Shown one piece after another: positions 7,653-16,800 of a stretch of 64,000 bases of DNA; positions within the stretch are counted from its first letter, which is position 1; each line of letters begins with the position of its first letter. The stretch is from JBBRHQ01 sp963738305 (GTDB taxonomy: Bacteria; Actinomycetota; Thermoleophilia; Solirubrobacterales; 70-9). The notes beneath the pieces were generated by a model, which was not told the origin of the DNA, searched no databases, and saw only the letters and a program-made list of their open reading frames with translations. A program made the translations under genes and the position numbers. The DNA lies in assembly GCA_963738305.1 (NCBI GenBank), contig CAVTVU010000001.1, positions 496,001-560,000 of the forward strand, read 5' to 3'.

Positions 7653-8558
7653 TCAGCCGCGGGTCGCCTCGCTCGCCTGCTCAGCGACCGCGAGGCGGAA
7701 GAACTCCGAGGCGGTCGGACGGCGACCGCGCGGGTGCAGGTAGCCCTCCGCCAGCTCGGCGGTCGAGACCTCCTCGCGCAGCTCCAGCCCGCGCTCGGCC
7801 AGGTAGTCGTCCAGCTCCGCCGGGTCAAGCCCGAAGCGGAACGGCTCGCCGGCTCGCCGCACCGCGCCGATCGTCCCCTTGGCGCCCCGCAGCTTCGACC
7901 GGTCCTCGAGCCCGGCGCGGTCGAGGTAGGTGAAGACGAGCAGGCTGCCGGGCGCACCCAGCCCGGCGAGCGCCCGCAGGGTCCCGTCGACTGCTTCCGC
8001 AGTGAGGTAGCTGGCGACCCCCTCCCAGATGAACAGCGCCCGCTCGGTGGGGTCGAATGCGGCGGAGCGCAGCGCCGTTCCGAGGTCGTCGCGCTCGAAG
8101 TCGACCGGCACCGGGGTGACGTTGGCCGGCGGCGCGCCCAGCAGGTGCTCGATCCGCGCCCGCTTCTCGGCCAGGGTGGCGGGCTCGTCGACCTCGAACA
8201 CCGTGGCGCCGGCGGCGCCCTCGATCCTGTGGGCGCGGGTGTCGAAGCCCGAGCCGAGGATGACCACCTGGCCGATGCCGTCGGCCAGCGCGTCGCGCAT
8301 CGCTTCGTCGATGAAGCGGGTGCGAACGAGCACCGAGACCCTCGCCCCGGGCGAGGTGCGATCGATGTAGTCGGCGACCAGGCCGCCGCCGAGCGGCGCC
8401 CGCGCCATGATCAGCGCCGCGCGGAGGCGGCGGTCGAGGAAGGCCTCCGCGTAGGGGTCGGAGAAGAGCCGCTTCTGCGGCGGCAGCCGCGTCTCCAGGG
8501 CGCGGAAGAGGGCGACGTAGGCGGCGGTGCGGCTGGGGCCGCGCGGCTCCTCGCTCAC
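7653..8558 (-). CDS. SAM-dependent methyltransferase, TIGR00027/leucine carboxymethyltransferase-like
   Basis: A 301-residue protein with the features of the large actinobacterial methyltransferase family related to PPM1/LCMT. These are SRTAAYVALFRALE near the start, RTRFIDEAM, the SAM-binding strand QVVILGSGFDTRAHR, FEVDEPATLAEKR, and FIWEGVASYLT. The methyl acceptor is unknown. The GTG start overlaps the stop of the upstream SRPBCC gene (GTGA), so the two are co-translated. Confidence 0.88.
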   Translation of the reverse strand: MSEEPRGPSRTAAYVALFRALETRLPPQKRLFSDPYAEAFLDRRLRAALIMARAPLGGGLVADYIDRTSPGARVSVLVRTRFIDEAMRDALADGIGQVVILGSGFDTRAHRIEGAAGATVFEVDEPATLAEKRARIEHLLGAPPANVTPVPVDFERDDLGTALRSAAFDPTERALFIWEGVASYLTAEAVDGTLRALAGLGAPGSLLVFTYLDRAGLEDRSKLRGAKGTIGAVRRAGEPFRFGLDPAELDDYLAERGLELREEVSTAELAEGYLHPRGRRPTASEFFRLAVAEQASEATRG

Positions 8559-9010
8559 GGCTCCGCGGCCGCCGAGGCCGCCTCGCCGCGGAGCCCCTCG
8601 AGGCTGCGGGCCAGCATCCCGCCCATCTGGGAGCGGATGAAGAGGAGGTCGGTGATCCGCTTGAGCGGCCCGGCTCCGATCAGCGAGTAGCTCAGCTCGA
8701 GCCGGACCAGGGTGCCGTCGCCCTCGATCGAGAAGTCGGTCCGCTGCTCGCCCTCCGATGAGGGGTCGGAGTAGCGGATGCGGTGAAGGCGGCGCGGCTC
8801 GTGCTCGAGGACGGTCTCGCTGACCCGCCCGCGCCCGGCCGGGCCGGAGCGCCAGATGACGGTCCCCCCCATCTCCGGGTAGCCGTTGGCCAGCTCCTCG
8901 ACGGTGTTCAGCTCGTCCACCCAGGCCGGCCAGCGCGCGGCGTCGAAGTAGAGATCCCAGGTCTCCGCCAGGGAGGCGGGGACGATCTGCTCGGCTGAGA
9001 CCTTCGCCAT
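8555..9010 (-). CDS. SRPBCC-family lipid-binding/cyclase-like protein
   Basis: A 151-residue START-like protein from ATG 9010 (MAKVSAEQIVPASLAETWDLYFD). The opening AETWDLYFDAARWPAWVDE and the later strands RVSETVLEHEPRRLHRIRYSD fit the polyketide-cyclase/SRPBCC fold, which holds a hydrophobic ligand in a cavity. Longer upstream starts give atypical sequence. It overlaps the methyltransferase gene by 4 bp, and a shared hydrophobic substrate is a reasonable but unproven guess. Confidence 0.85.
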   Translation of the reverse strand: MAKVSAEQIVPASLAETWDLYFDAARWPAWVDELNTVEELANGYPEMGGTVIWRSGPAGRGRVSETVLEHEPRRLHRIRYSDPSSEGEQRTDFSIEGDGTLVRLELSYSLIGAGPLKRITDLLFIRSQMGGMLARSLEGLRGEAASAAAEP

Positions 9011-9161
9011 CGCGGCGAGTCTAAGCGGGCGAGCGCAACGCCCAAGGGGTCCGCCGGATCGCGCCACCCCCGCCCCGGCCGGAGATCTCCTCAAAAACCC
9101 CTTTCCCGGAACCTGCCTCGGCATTAGGGTTGGTCGAGGAAACCACGAGCGGAGGTGAGAG

Positions 9162-9461
9162 ATGGCGATCGGAATACTGAACCGGTTCTCCGAGCAGGCC
9201 GGCGCGGCCGAGTACGACAGGATGGGCGCCGCGCTCGGCGCCCACGAAAATCCTCCCGAGGGGCTGATCTTCCACTCGGCCGGGGAGCTCGAGGGAAGGT
9301 TTCAGGTATTCAACGTCTGGGAGTCGCGCGAGCACTTCGACCGTTTCCGCGAGGAGCGGCTGATCCCGGCCGCGAAGGAGACCTTCGGCGAGGAGGCCGT
9401 GGCCCAGATGCCCGATCCCGACTACATCGAGGTGCAGATCCACGACTACCAGATCCCCTGA
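9162..9461 (+). CDS. Small dimeric alpha/beta-barrel-like hypothetical protein
   Basis: A 99-residue protein with an excellent ribosome site (GGAGGTGAGAG) before ATG 9162. The pattern AIGILNRFSEQAGAAEYDRM ... GLIFHSAG ... FQVFNVWESREHFDRF ... YIEVQIHDY is typical of small antibiotic-biosynthesis-monooxygenase/EthD-like ferredoxin folds. No catalytic residues can be assigned. It is followed by a GC-rich inverted repeat (9489-9517) without a T-tract. Confidence 0.75.
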   Translation: MAIGILNRFSEQAGAAEYDRMGAALGAHENPPEGLIFHSAGELEGRFQVFNVWESREHFDRFREERLIPAAKETFGEEAVAQMPDPDYIEVQIHDYQIP

Positions 9462-9553
9462 GCCGCGGGGCTGACTGAGCCCGGTTACGGGCGCCGGGGC
9501 AAGCCGCCGCGGCGCCCGGCGACGTCCTGCGCCCGCCCTAGCCTGCCGGACGA

Positions 9554-10570
9554 GTGAGCGAGATCGTCGACGGGCTAGGCAGCGACAGCCGCGAGCGGAT
9601 CGCGGCGCTGCGCCGCGAGGGGCGCTTCTTCTGGATCGACACCGGCGCCGACGAGATCGCCTGGCGCGACCTCGAGGAGGCGCTGGGGATCCCGGAGCAC
9701 GCCCTGCGCCCGCTGCTCGACTTCGACGAGTCCACCCCGCCCTCGCGCAAGTTCCACGCCGACGGCGACCACGTCGTCTTCACGTTGAGCTGCTTCCTGT
9801 CGTCGGCCCCCGAGGGCGGCGACGGCCTCCAGCAGCTCACGCCGGTCGAGGTCCACGTCCTCGTCCACGGCGACTACCTGCTGACGGTGCACCGCGAGCA
9901 CCTCTCGCTGCCGCAGAGCCTCACCTCCTACACCCCGGAGGGGCGCAGCGAGCAGTACGTCGTCTACGCAGTGCTCGATGCGATGGTCGCGACCGGGTTC
10001 GACGCGCTGAACGACGCCGAGCTGACCCTGGAGGGGTTGCAGATGCTCTCCACCAACATGCGCGGCTCGCGGGTGCGGATGGCGACCCTGCGCAAGACCA
10101 ACGGCGACCTCTCGGCGATGCGGCGGCGGATCGGCCCGCAGCGGGGGATCTTCGAGCGGATCAGCGAGGAGATCGGGCGGGTGCGAGGCCTCGAGCCCGA
10201 TAGCGAGAAGTACTTCGAGCGGATCTACGAGCAGCTCAACCGCCTGGTCGCGGCGATCGACGCCGCGTCGGACTCGATGGCGAAGCTGATCGACCTTCGC
10301 CTCAACGAGACGATGTACTGGCTGACCGTGGTGGCGACGATCTTCCTGCCGCTGACCTTCGTCACCGGTTTTTTCGGGATGAACTTTGACTGGCTGCAGG
10401 ACCAGACCCATACCCCGTTGGCCTTCTTCGCGCTCGGCATCGGAGTCCCGGTGCTTGGCGCGGCACTCGCATGGCTGGCGATCCAGCGCCGCGGCACCCC
10501 GGTCGAGCCCGACTCCGACGCGGTGATGCGCTTCGTCGAGGGGCTGCGCAGGCCGCGGGCCAAATCGTGA
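9554..10570 (+). CDS. corA: CorA-family divalent cation transporter
   Basis: A 338-residue protein from GTG 9554. It has a long soluble N-terminal domain (HVVFTLSCFLSS, VHVLVHGDYLLTVHREH) and a helical stalk (RLVAAIDAASDSMAKLIDLRLNE). Two C-terminal membrane helices follow, the first ending in the signature GMNFDW (about residue 275). CorA proteins are homopentameric Mg2+ (or Co2+/Ni2+) channels of the inner membrane, with GMN as the selectivity filter. Length and order of parts are normal. Confidence 0.93.
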   Translation: MSEIVDGLGSDSRERIAALRREGRFFWIDTGADEIAWRDLEEALGIPEHALRPLLDFDESTPPSRKFHADGDHVVFTLSCFLSSAPEGGDGLQQLTPVEVHVLVHGDYLLTVHREHLSLPQSLTSYTPEGRSEQYVVYAVLDAMVATGFDALNDAELTLEGLQMLSTNMRGSRVRMATLRKTNGDLSAMRRRIGPQRGIFERISEEIGRVRGLEPDSEKYFERIYEQLNRLVAAIDAASDSMAKLIDLRLNETMYWLTVVATIFLPLTFVTGFFGMNFDWLQDQTHTPLAFFALGIGVPVLGAALAWLAIQRRGTPVEPDSDAVMRFVEGLRRPRAKS

Positions 10571-10596
10571 CGTAAGCTGATGTAGCTTCGCTCTCG

Positions 10597-10866
10597 ATGA
10601 CGGCTGCCGCGGTGAGCCACAGACTGCAAATGACCATCGGCGATCGCCAATACCGCACCCTGCTCGACGAGCAGGAACGGCGCGACTTTTCCCCGAGCTG
10701 ATTCGCCAGGCGGTCGAGCTGCGCTACAGCCGCACCCGAACGATGGAGGAGCGCCTGGCCGGCGCTTCGCTCGGGCTATGGCGCTTGGGGCGAGCGCGAG
10801 CCGGGCTCCGATCCCGAGCGCGAGTGGCGCGAGCTGCGCCCGCCGCTGGGGCCGGCGCCCGCTTGA
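10597..10866 (+). pseudogene. Decayed VapB-like antitoxin
   Basis: From ATG 10597 a frame reads an antitoxin-like opening (HRLQMTIGDRQYRTLLDEQE) and then stops early. The next frame continues with FPELIRQAVELRYSRTRTME, and a third frame gives GYGAWGEREPG and ends at 10866. Together they resemble a VapB antitoxin with at least two frame breaks. It lies directly before the VapC remnant in the usual order. A functional product is unlikely unless the breaks are sequence errors. Confidence 0.5.
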
Positions 10867-10867
10867 C

Positions 10868-11122
10868 GTGCCGCTCGCCCCGCCACTGCTCGACACCGAT
10901 GTCCTGATCGATTACCTGCGCCGAAGCTCTGCTGCTCGCTCGGCCTTGGAGTCCCTGTTTACCGACGGGAGCGGTGCGCTCGGCTGCGTGGTCAGCAAGG
11001 CCGAGACCCTCTCGGGGATGCAGAGCGACGAGGAGGCAAGAACCGAGGCCCTGCTCTCGAGCCTCGAGTGGGTGCCGGTCACCGAGGAGGTCGAGGGGCT
11101 CCAGCCTCCATACCCGCGCTGA
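10868..11122 (+). pseudogene. Truncated VapC-like PIN toxin remnant
   Basis: The frame from GTG 10868 reads VPLAPPLLDTDVLIDYLRRS, the characteristic first PIN strand with its catalytic Asp. It continues about 75 residues to WVPVTEEV and then ends in QPPYPR at 11122. A normal VapC would continue another ~50 residues, including the conserved DALIA and late Asp motifs. Both are absent, so the active site is incomplete. It lies 2 bp after the broken antitoxin, so the whole locus appears dead. Confidence 0.65.
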
Positions 11123-11144
11123 GCGCGGCAGCCCGGCCGGGGAC

Positions 11145-11858
11145 TCAGAGGTGGTGGCGGAACCCGCGATGGCGGGAACGCTCCGGCCGCGGAGCGCCGC
11201 GCAGCATGAACACGCAGGCGAGGCAGCCGAGTAGCGCCATCCCCGCCTCGACCCAGAAGGCGTCGGCGTAGGCCGAGGCACCGGGCTGGGCGCCAGCCGC
11301 GACCCCGCCGTGGACGACGACGCCGAGCACCATCGTCCCGGTGGCGGCGCCGATCCAGCGCACGGTGAGGACGAGGGCGTTGGCGTCGCCGCGCTCCGAG
11401 GCCGAGACGGCGTTGGCGAGGCCGGTCAGCAGCGAGGTGAACATCGGCGCGTTGGCGACGCTCAACAGGAGCATCCCCGGGAGGAGCGCGGGATAGGAGT
11501 CGGCCTCGGCGGTGCGCGCGATCCAGGCGAGGGCGGTCGGCGGCGAGGAGCGAACCGGCGGCGAAGATTGCGAGGGCGATCAGCAGGACGCGCCGGTGCC
11601 CGTAGAAATTGCCGAGGCGGCCACCGGGGGCGGCGAAGAGGGCGAGGGTGAGAAGAAGGAGTTGACGACCCATTGGCCCTCGGAGGTTGTGAGGCCGAGG
11701 TCGGAGATGACGGTGGGCTGGATGACACCGAGGCTGACCTGGCCGAGGTCGCAGGTGAAGAAGGCGCCGCCGGCAAACCAGAGGGCCCAGGGGGAGAGGC
11801 CGAGGACGGCGGGGTGCCGTACCGGCGGAGCAGCCGGAGCAGTCGCCTCAGCGGCCAC
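11145..11858 (-). pseudogene. MFS drug-efflux transporter remnant with internal deletion
   Basis: The start (ATG 11858) encodes CDLGQVSLGVIQPTVISDLG and QWVVNSFF. A second frame gives LGNFYGHRRVLLIALAIFAAGS (the DHA2 motif A region). A third frame gives only the late part of such pumps (LLSVANAPMFTSLLTGLANAV, LTVRWIGAATGTMVLGVV) and ends at 11145. At least two frame changes are present, and the middle membrane segments (about TM4-TM10) are missing. The start overlaps the end of the PadR gene by 11 bp, a common regulator-pump arrangement. Confidence 0.7.
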
Positions 11859-12366
11859 CGTAGATCTCGCGCTTGATCAGCGTCACCGAGCGGATCACCG
11901 AATCAAGGAACGGCTCAACCTCCTCGGTGAGGCGCCGGTACTCCGTCTCGCCGTCCTTGGTCATCGAGTAGAAGCGCCGGGTGCGCTTGTCCGGATGCTC
12001 CCAACTGCCCTCGATCAGCCCCTGGGACTCCATCTCCCGCAGCAGCGGATACATCGTGTTCGGGTTGACCGAGACCACCCCCTGCGTGATCCCCTCGATC
12101 CCTTCGATCAGCTGATTGCCGTAGGAGGGCTCGGAGCGGATCAGGTGCAGGACGAGGAGCGGGAAGACGTCGCGGCGCCGGATCTCCCCTCCGAAGACGT
12201 CGGAGGGTCGCCCGCCGCGCTTCTTGCGCCGCGCCGATTGCTCGCGCTCCGCAGCGCGCGCCGTCTCCTCGACGGCTTCGGCGAGCGGTTTGGCGGCCTC
12301 CCGTGCGATGGCCAGAAAGTGTATGCCGCTTGTTACATGTAAGCGGGCCGCCGACAGCCAGCGCAA
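11848..12366 (-). CDS. PadR-family transcriptional regulator
   Basis: The winged-helix core is clear: FPLLVLHLIRSEPSYGNQLIEGI, GVVSVNPNTMYPLLREMESQGLI, DKRTRRFYSMTKDGE, then a C-terminal dimer helix. PadR proteins repress adjacent pump or detoxification genes and release DNA on binding a small ligand. The start is a problem. No ATG or GTG exists in frame near the domain, only TTG at 12366 or 12414 or CTG at 12315. A 10-bp palindrome (12333-12342) lies inside the TTG-started form, so a downstream non-standard start may be the real one. The target pump gene next door is a remnant. Confidence 0.82.
   Translation of the reverse strand: MRWLSAARLHVTSGIHFLAIAREAAKPLAEAVEETARAAEREQSARRKKRGGRPSDVFGGEIRRRDVFPLLVLHLIRSEPSYGNQLIEGIEGITQGVVSVNPNTMYPLLREMESQGLIEGSWEHPDKRTRRFYSMTKDGETEYRRLTEEVEPFLDSVIRSVTLIKREIYGGR
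12333..12342. promoter_or_regulatory. Palindrome TTACATGTAA, candidate PadR operator
   Basis: A perfect 10-bp palindrome sits at the 5' end of the PadR gene. PadR-family regulators are known to recognise ATGT/ACAT-type inverted repeats, so autoregulation is plausible. It is the only such palindrome seen near this gene. Confidence 0.45.
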
Positions 12367-12499
12367 CCTCCGGAGGTACCGGAGATGAGGGGCTAGTGAG
12401 TGGCAAGGCCACAACTTTGGGCATTGATCTCTCAGCCGGCGACGAGGGGACCGCCAATAATCGGAAGGAGAGTCGTCTTCAGGGGAAATTTCCGGTTCG

Positions 12500-12563
12500 G
12501 TTACATTCTGCCCGGTATAGGCGTTATTTTCTGTCCGGTAATAACGTTATATTCTGGCTAACG
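12500..12563 (+). repeat. Three imperfect direct repeats with 23-bp spacing before the AAA ATPase gene
   Basis: The copies are GTTACATTCTGCCCGGTAT (12500-12518), GTTATTTTCTGTCCGGTAA (12523-12541) and GTTATATTCTGGCTAACG (12546-12563). They start exactly 23 bp apart, about two helical turns, in an AT-richer stretch than the surroundings. The last copy ends at the GTG start of the ATPase gene. The layout suggests binding sites for a repeated DNA-binding protein that controls this gene. Confidence 0.65.
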
Positions 12564-13810
12564 TGGCCTACCGAGATCGCGTGACAGACGAGGAGTTGAG
12601 GCGCCGGCTCTCAGGCCTGGGAGCAGTTCTGATCGAAGGACCAAAGGCCTGCGGAAAGACCGAAACCGCCCGTCGTGTCGCCGCGAGTGAGGTGCTCTTG
12701 GACGTCGATCCGGAGGCTCGTGCGGCTGCCGTCATCGATCCATCGCTCATCCTCGAAGGCGAAACTCCTCGGCTCATCGATGAGTGGCAGGTCGAGCCAG
12801 CGATCTGGGATCGGGTTCGACGAGAGGTCGATGCCCGATCGATTCCCGGGCAGTTCGTGCTGACCGGATCCGCAGTCCCCCCGGACGAGGAAACCCGCCA
12901 TACCGGCGCTCTGCGCATAGCGCGGATGCAGATGCGGCCAATGAGCCTCTTCGAAATTGGTCGCAGCGACGGATCGTTGTCCCTGCGGCGGCTCCTGCAA
13001 GGCATGCAACCTCGCTCCGCCGATAGAGGCATCGAGATCGGGGCGTTGGTCGAGCTAATCGCCGTCGGGGGTTGGCCGGCCATACAGGACTTAGAGGTCC
13101 GTGCGGCTCTCGAGGCAACTCGAAGCTACCTTGACGAGATCCGGCGGGTCGACATCAGCCGGGTCGGGAGTTCGCGGAGAGATCCGGAGCGGGTGGCGTC
13201 AGTCTTGAGGAGCCTGGCCCGGAACGTCGCCACCTACGCCAGCACGGTGACCGTCGCCACCGATACAGGGGGCGGCGACGGGCCGCTCAAGCGGGAAACC
13301 GTCATCGACTATCTCGACGCTCTGAGACGGCTGAGGGTGATCGAAGACCAACCGCCCTGGGCGCCTCATCTCCGTTCGAAACACGTAGTCCGCTCCCAGT
13401 CGAAGCGTCATTTCGTCTGCCCATCACTAGCCGTTGCGGCCCTCCGGGCATCGCCCGAGGCGCTGCTTCGCGACCTCAACTTCCTGGGATTCCTCTTCGA
13501 GTCGCTCGTCATTCGTGACCTCCGCGTTTACGGACAGGCATGTGATGCCGAAGTGCTCCAGTACAAGGACCAGAATCTCGAAGTGGACGCCGTGGTCCAG
13601 ACTGCCGAAGGTCGCTGGGCGGCTTTCGAGGTGAAGCTGGGAAATGTCCAAATCGAGGAGGCTGCGAAGAATCTGCGCAGATTCGCCGAGCGCGTCGACA
13701 CGACGAAATGCGGCGAGCCCGCCGCCCTATGCGTGATCACGGCCGGCGGTTATGCCTACGAGCGTGACGACGGCGTGGGTGTGATCCCGATTGGCTCATT
13801 GGGACCATAG
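12563..13810 (+). CDS. AAA ATPase with DUF4143 (PD-(D/E)XK-like) C-terminal domain
   Basis: A 415-residue protein. The N-terminal P-loop is IEGPKACGKTETA (Walker A at 26-33), followed by TPRLIDEWQ (Walker B) and FVLTGSA (sensor). The C-terminal DUF4143 domain has FLFESLVIRDLRVY and a nuclease-like DQNLEVDAVVQ ... AAFEVKLG motif. The cellular role of this family is not established, though it is often found in variable genome regions. The GC content is visibly lower than in neighbouring genes, which hints at transfer. It starts at GTG 12563 (or the GTG at 12581). A TATATT box 8-14 nt upstream and no ribosome site suggest a leaderless mRNA. Confidence 0.88.
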   Translation: MAYRDRVTDEELRRRLSGLGAVLIEGPKACGKTETARRVAASEVLLDVDPEARAAAVIDPSLILEGETPRLIDEWQVEPAIWDRVRREVDARSIPGQFVLTGSAVPPDEETRHTGALRIARMQMRPMSLFEIGRSDGSLSLRRLLQGMQPRSADRGIEIGALVELIAVGGWPAIQDLEVRAALEATRSYLDEIRRVDISRVGSSRRDPERVASVLRSLARNVATYASTVTVATDTGGGDGPLKRETVIDYLDALRRLRVIEDQPPWAPHLRSKHVVRSQSKRHFVCPSLAVAALRASPEALLRDLNFLGFLFESLVIRDLRVYGQACDAEVLQYKDQNLEVDAVVQTAEGRWAAFEVKLGNVQIEEAAKNLRRFAERVDTTKCGEPAALCVITAGGYAYERDDGVGVIPIGSLGP

Positions 13811-13813
13811 GGT

Positions 13814-16800
13814 TCACCAGACCTTCCCTGCCACCTCCACAAACCGGCACAACGCGTTGACGAGCCGCATCTGCTCGATCGAGTTGGCGCTGATGTCGAG
13901 GAGGCGTGGGCTTGCGACAAGAACGGCGAGGCAGCGGGCGCGAGAGACCGCCACATTGACGCGGTTGCGGCTGAGCAGGAACTCGACGTTGCGCGGGATG
14001 TCCTCGCCGCTGGAGGTGGCCATGGAGAAGAAGACGACCTGGGCCTCCTGGCCCTGAATCTTGTCCACCGTCCCGACCCGGACTCCATCGGGAAGGCGCT
14101 CCCTGAGGCAGCGGACCTGGGCGTTGTAGGGGGTGGCGATCATCACGTCCTCCGGGCGCAGCTCGTGTCTCTTGCCTTCTGAGTCGATGTAGGTCCCGCC
14201 CGCGAGCAACGGCGCAACCGCTTCCGCGATCCGGTCCGCCTCGGCCGGCGAGGATTGCTGGCAGCCCTCGTGCTCGACCGGCAGCCAGCGTAGGCCGGTG
14301 TCGGCGATCTCCCCAGCAGCCTCGACCCGCTGGCGCTCGCAGCCCTCCGCCGAGCCCAGGCGCCCGTCATACATCAGCTCTGAGACGAAGGCGGCGATCT
14401 CGGGGTGAAGGCGGTAGGTGTCCTCCAGGAAGATGCCGCGTTCGGGCGGAATCGTCTGGCGATCACCGAGCAGGTGCTCGAGCACCGATTGCTCGGAGCC
14501 GCCGGGGTGCGCCGCCTGGGCGACCTGGGGGAGTTGCTGCGGGTCGCCGAGGAGGACCACGTTTCGCGCCGCGGTGGCGAGCGCCAAGGCGTCGGCGAGC
14601 GAGATCTGCCCTGCCTCGTCGATGAATAGGTAGTCGAGCCTGGCTGTGTCCTCGCGGCAGTAGTGCCAGGCGGTGCCGCCGGTGAGCGCCACGGCGGGGT
14701 CGCTGAGGGCGCCGTTGTTGTCGACCGACTCGACCAGGGGCTTAGCCAGCTTCGACTCGAACTCGGAGTCGGGGTTGTCGGAGTGCTTCTTTCGGCCCTT
14801 GAAGCGAACGCCGCGCTCCTCGGCGACGCTCTCGATCTCATCCAGGAGGTTGTGGATCGCCTTGTGGCTGGTCGAGGTGACGCCGACCCGCTTGCCGCGG
14901 CCGATCAGATCAACGATCACCCGGGCGCCGCGGAAGGTCTTGCCGGAGCCGGGCGGGCCCTGAAGGAACAGGTAGCTCTCCTCCAGCCCCGCGACCACCT
15001 CGCTCAGCTCCTCGATCGACATCGTGGGGTGGTCGATGGCATCTCCCGCGCTCCGGCCGGCAACCCGCGGATGGGAGCGCAGGAGGATCTGCCTCGCGGC
15101 CGGGTAGGTGCCATCGGCCCCCGGCCCGTCCTCGAGCAGGTCCTTCGCCAAGCGCCTCAGCGCATCCTGTTGCTCGTTGGTTCGGTACGGGCCACCAGGG
15201 ATCAGCGCCTTCGGCAGCGGATCGTCCTGTTTGGTGCGGCCGCGCTTCAGATCGAGCCAGCCGCCCTCGACGTCGATCGCGAAGACCCCGCCGGGGTTGG
15301 CCCCGGTGGCGGGGTCGACAGCCTCTCCTCCGGCTCCCAGCTTCGTCTCCTGCGGTGGGAACTGGAGCCTGTAGAGCAGCGACTGCTTCTCCGGGCGGGG
15401 CGCGATCGACTCGTCTTGCGTAAGCCCGCCGACGCAGTCAGCATCATCGACGAGCTGGTCGGGCTCGGCCTCGCAGCGGTCAAAGAATGCCCACCAGACC
15501 GGGCGGGCCTCGCGGTGGTGGTACTCGAGCAGCTGCGCCATCAGCCAGCGGGCCCGCTCCGCCTCTCCTGCCTCGGCGAGGTTGTCGGGCAGGCCCTCGA
15601 GCAGCGTCCGGATCAGCGCTTCGTTCTTCTCCCGATGGGCGAGCCGCTCCACGCCTCGCTCGCCGGGCTCCGGCTCGAACCAGGGCATCTCGGCGCCGAA
15701 TTCCCTCTCCGCCTCCTTTCGTCGCTCCAGCAGCCATTTGTGAAGGAGCCAGGTCGAGACGCAGTCGTCCCGGTTGTAGTCGGCGATCCGGTCGAGGATC
15801 TCCTCCTCGCCGGTCTCCAGCCAGCGCTCGAACTCGACCACCGAGTCGTTGCCGTCGGTGACCTCGGTCTCGCGTTCCTCCATGAAGAAGGCCTCGACCT
15901 TCTTCAGCCCGTAGCTGGGCTCGGAGATCCGCAGGCCCTCGACCACGACGCGGTAGAGGTCGACGAAGACCTGGTCGCGCAGCAGCTGGTCGAGCTCCTC
16001 CTCGCGAGTGGCGTGCATGCCGGCGAGGCGCTTCAGCGCGGTGATCTCGTAATGGGCGTAGTGGTAGACGTGGAGATCGGGGAAGCTGCGGCGGCGCTCG
16101 ATGACGTAGTCGGTGAAGCGCTCAAGGGCCCGCTTCTCCTCGGCCCGGTTACGGCCCCAGATCGGGCCGAACTCGGGGCTTCCGGTGTCGGTGGTGACTA
16201 CGCCCCAGAGGTACTCGAGCCCGTTCTCGAAGAACGGGTCGCCCTCGATGTCGAAGTAGATGTCGCCCTGCGAGGGGGACGGGAGGCGATGAAAGCCGCG
16301 GCCGTTCTCCGCGGCGAGCAGCTCGTAGCAGGGGGCGCCGTTGCTCCTGCCCCTGAGCTGGAGGGACGCCTGGGCGTGGAGCTTCTCAAGCACGGGCTGG
16401 CGGATGCCGTCCACCTCGAGCGGCAGGGTGGCGAGGGCTAGGGCCTCGAGGGTCCTGACCCCCGCGGCGCGGAGCGGCTCTGTGTAGCCGCGACGCATCC
16501 CGGCGACCAGACTGAGGTGATCGTCGGCCAGCCTCCTCGCGTCGCACACGTCGCTCCAGCGACAGACCCCGCAGTGCTCGACCGGATCCGGGTAGGTATC
16601 CCAGGCCTCCGGGTCGGCCATCTCGGCGAGGAAGCCATCGCGGACGTGGCGGAAGTAGGCCGAGAACTCGGCCAGGCGGAAGGAATGCTGATCGCGGGCG
16701 CCGAGGATGACGTGGATCCGCTCGGAAGCGAGGCCCTGGAGCCTCGCCAGCAGCTCGCTGTAGAAGCAGAGCTGGAGGATGAAGTAGGGCTTGGCGCGGT

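Noticed and set aside
9489..9517. GC-rich inverted repeat after the gene at 9162 as a rho-independent terminator
   Set aside because: The stem is good but no T-tract follows, so it was mentioned only in the gene entry.
12563..13810. AAA/DUF4143 protein as a toxin-antitoxin component
   Set aside because: No small partner gene is adjacent and the family has no established toxin role.
14663..16441. 592-codon plus-strand open frame antisense to the nuclease-helicase gene
   Set aside because: It is a shadow frame caused by codon bias; the antisense protein has clear nuclease and helicase motifs.
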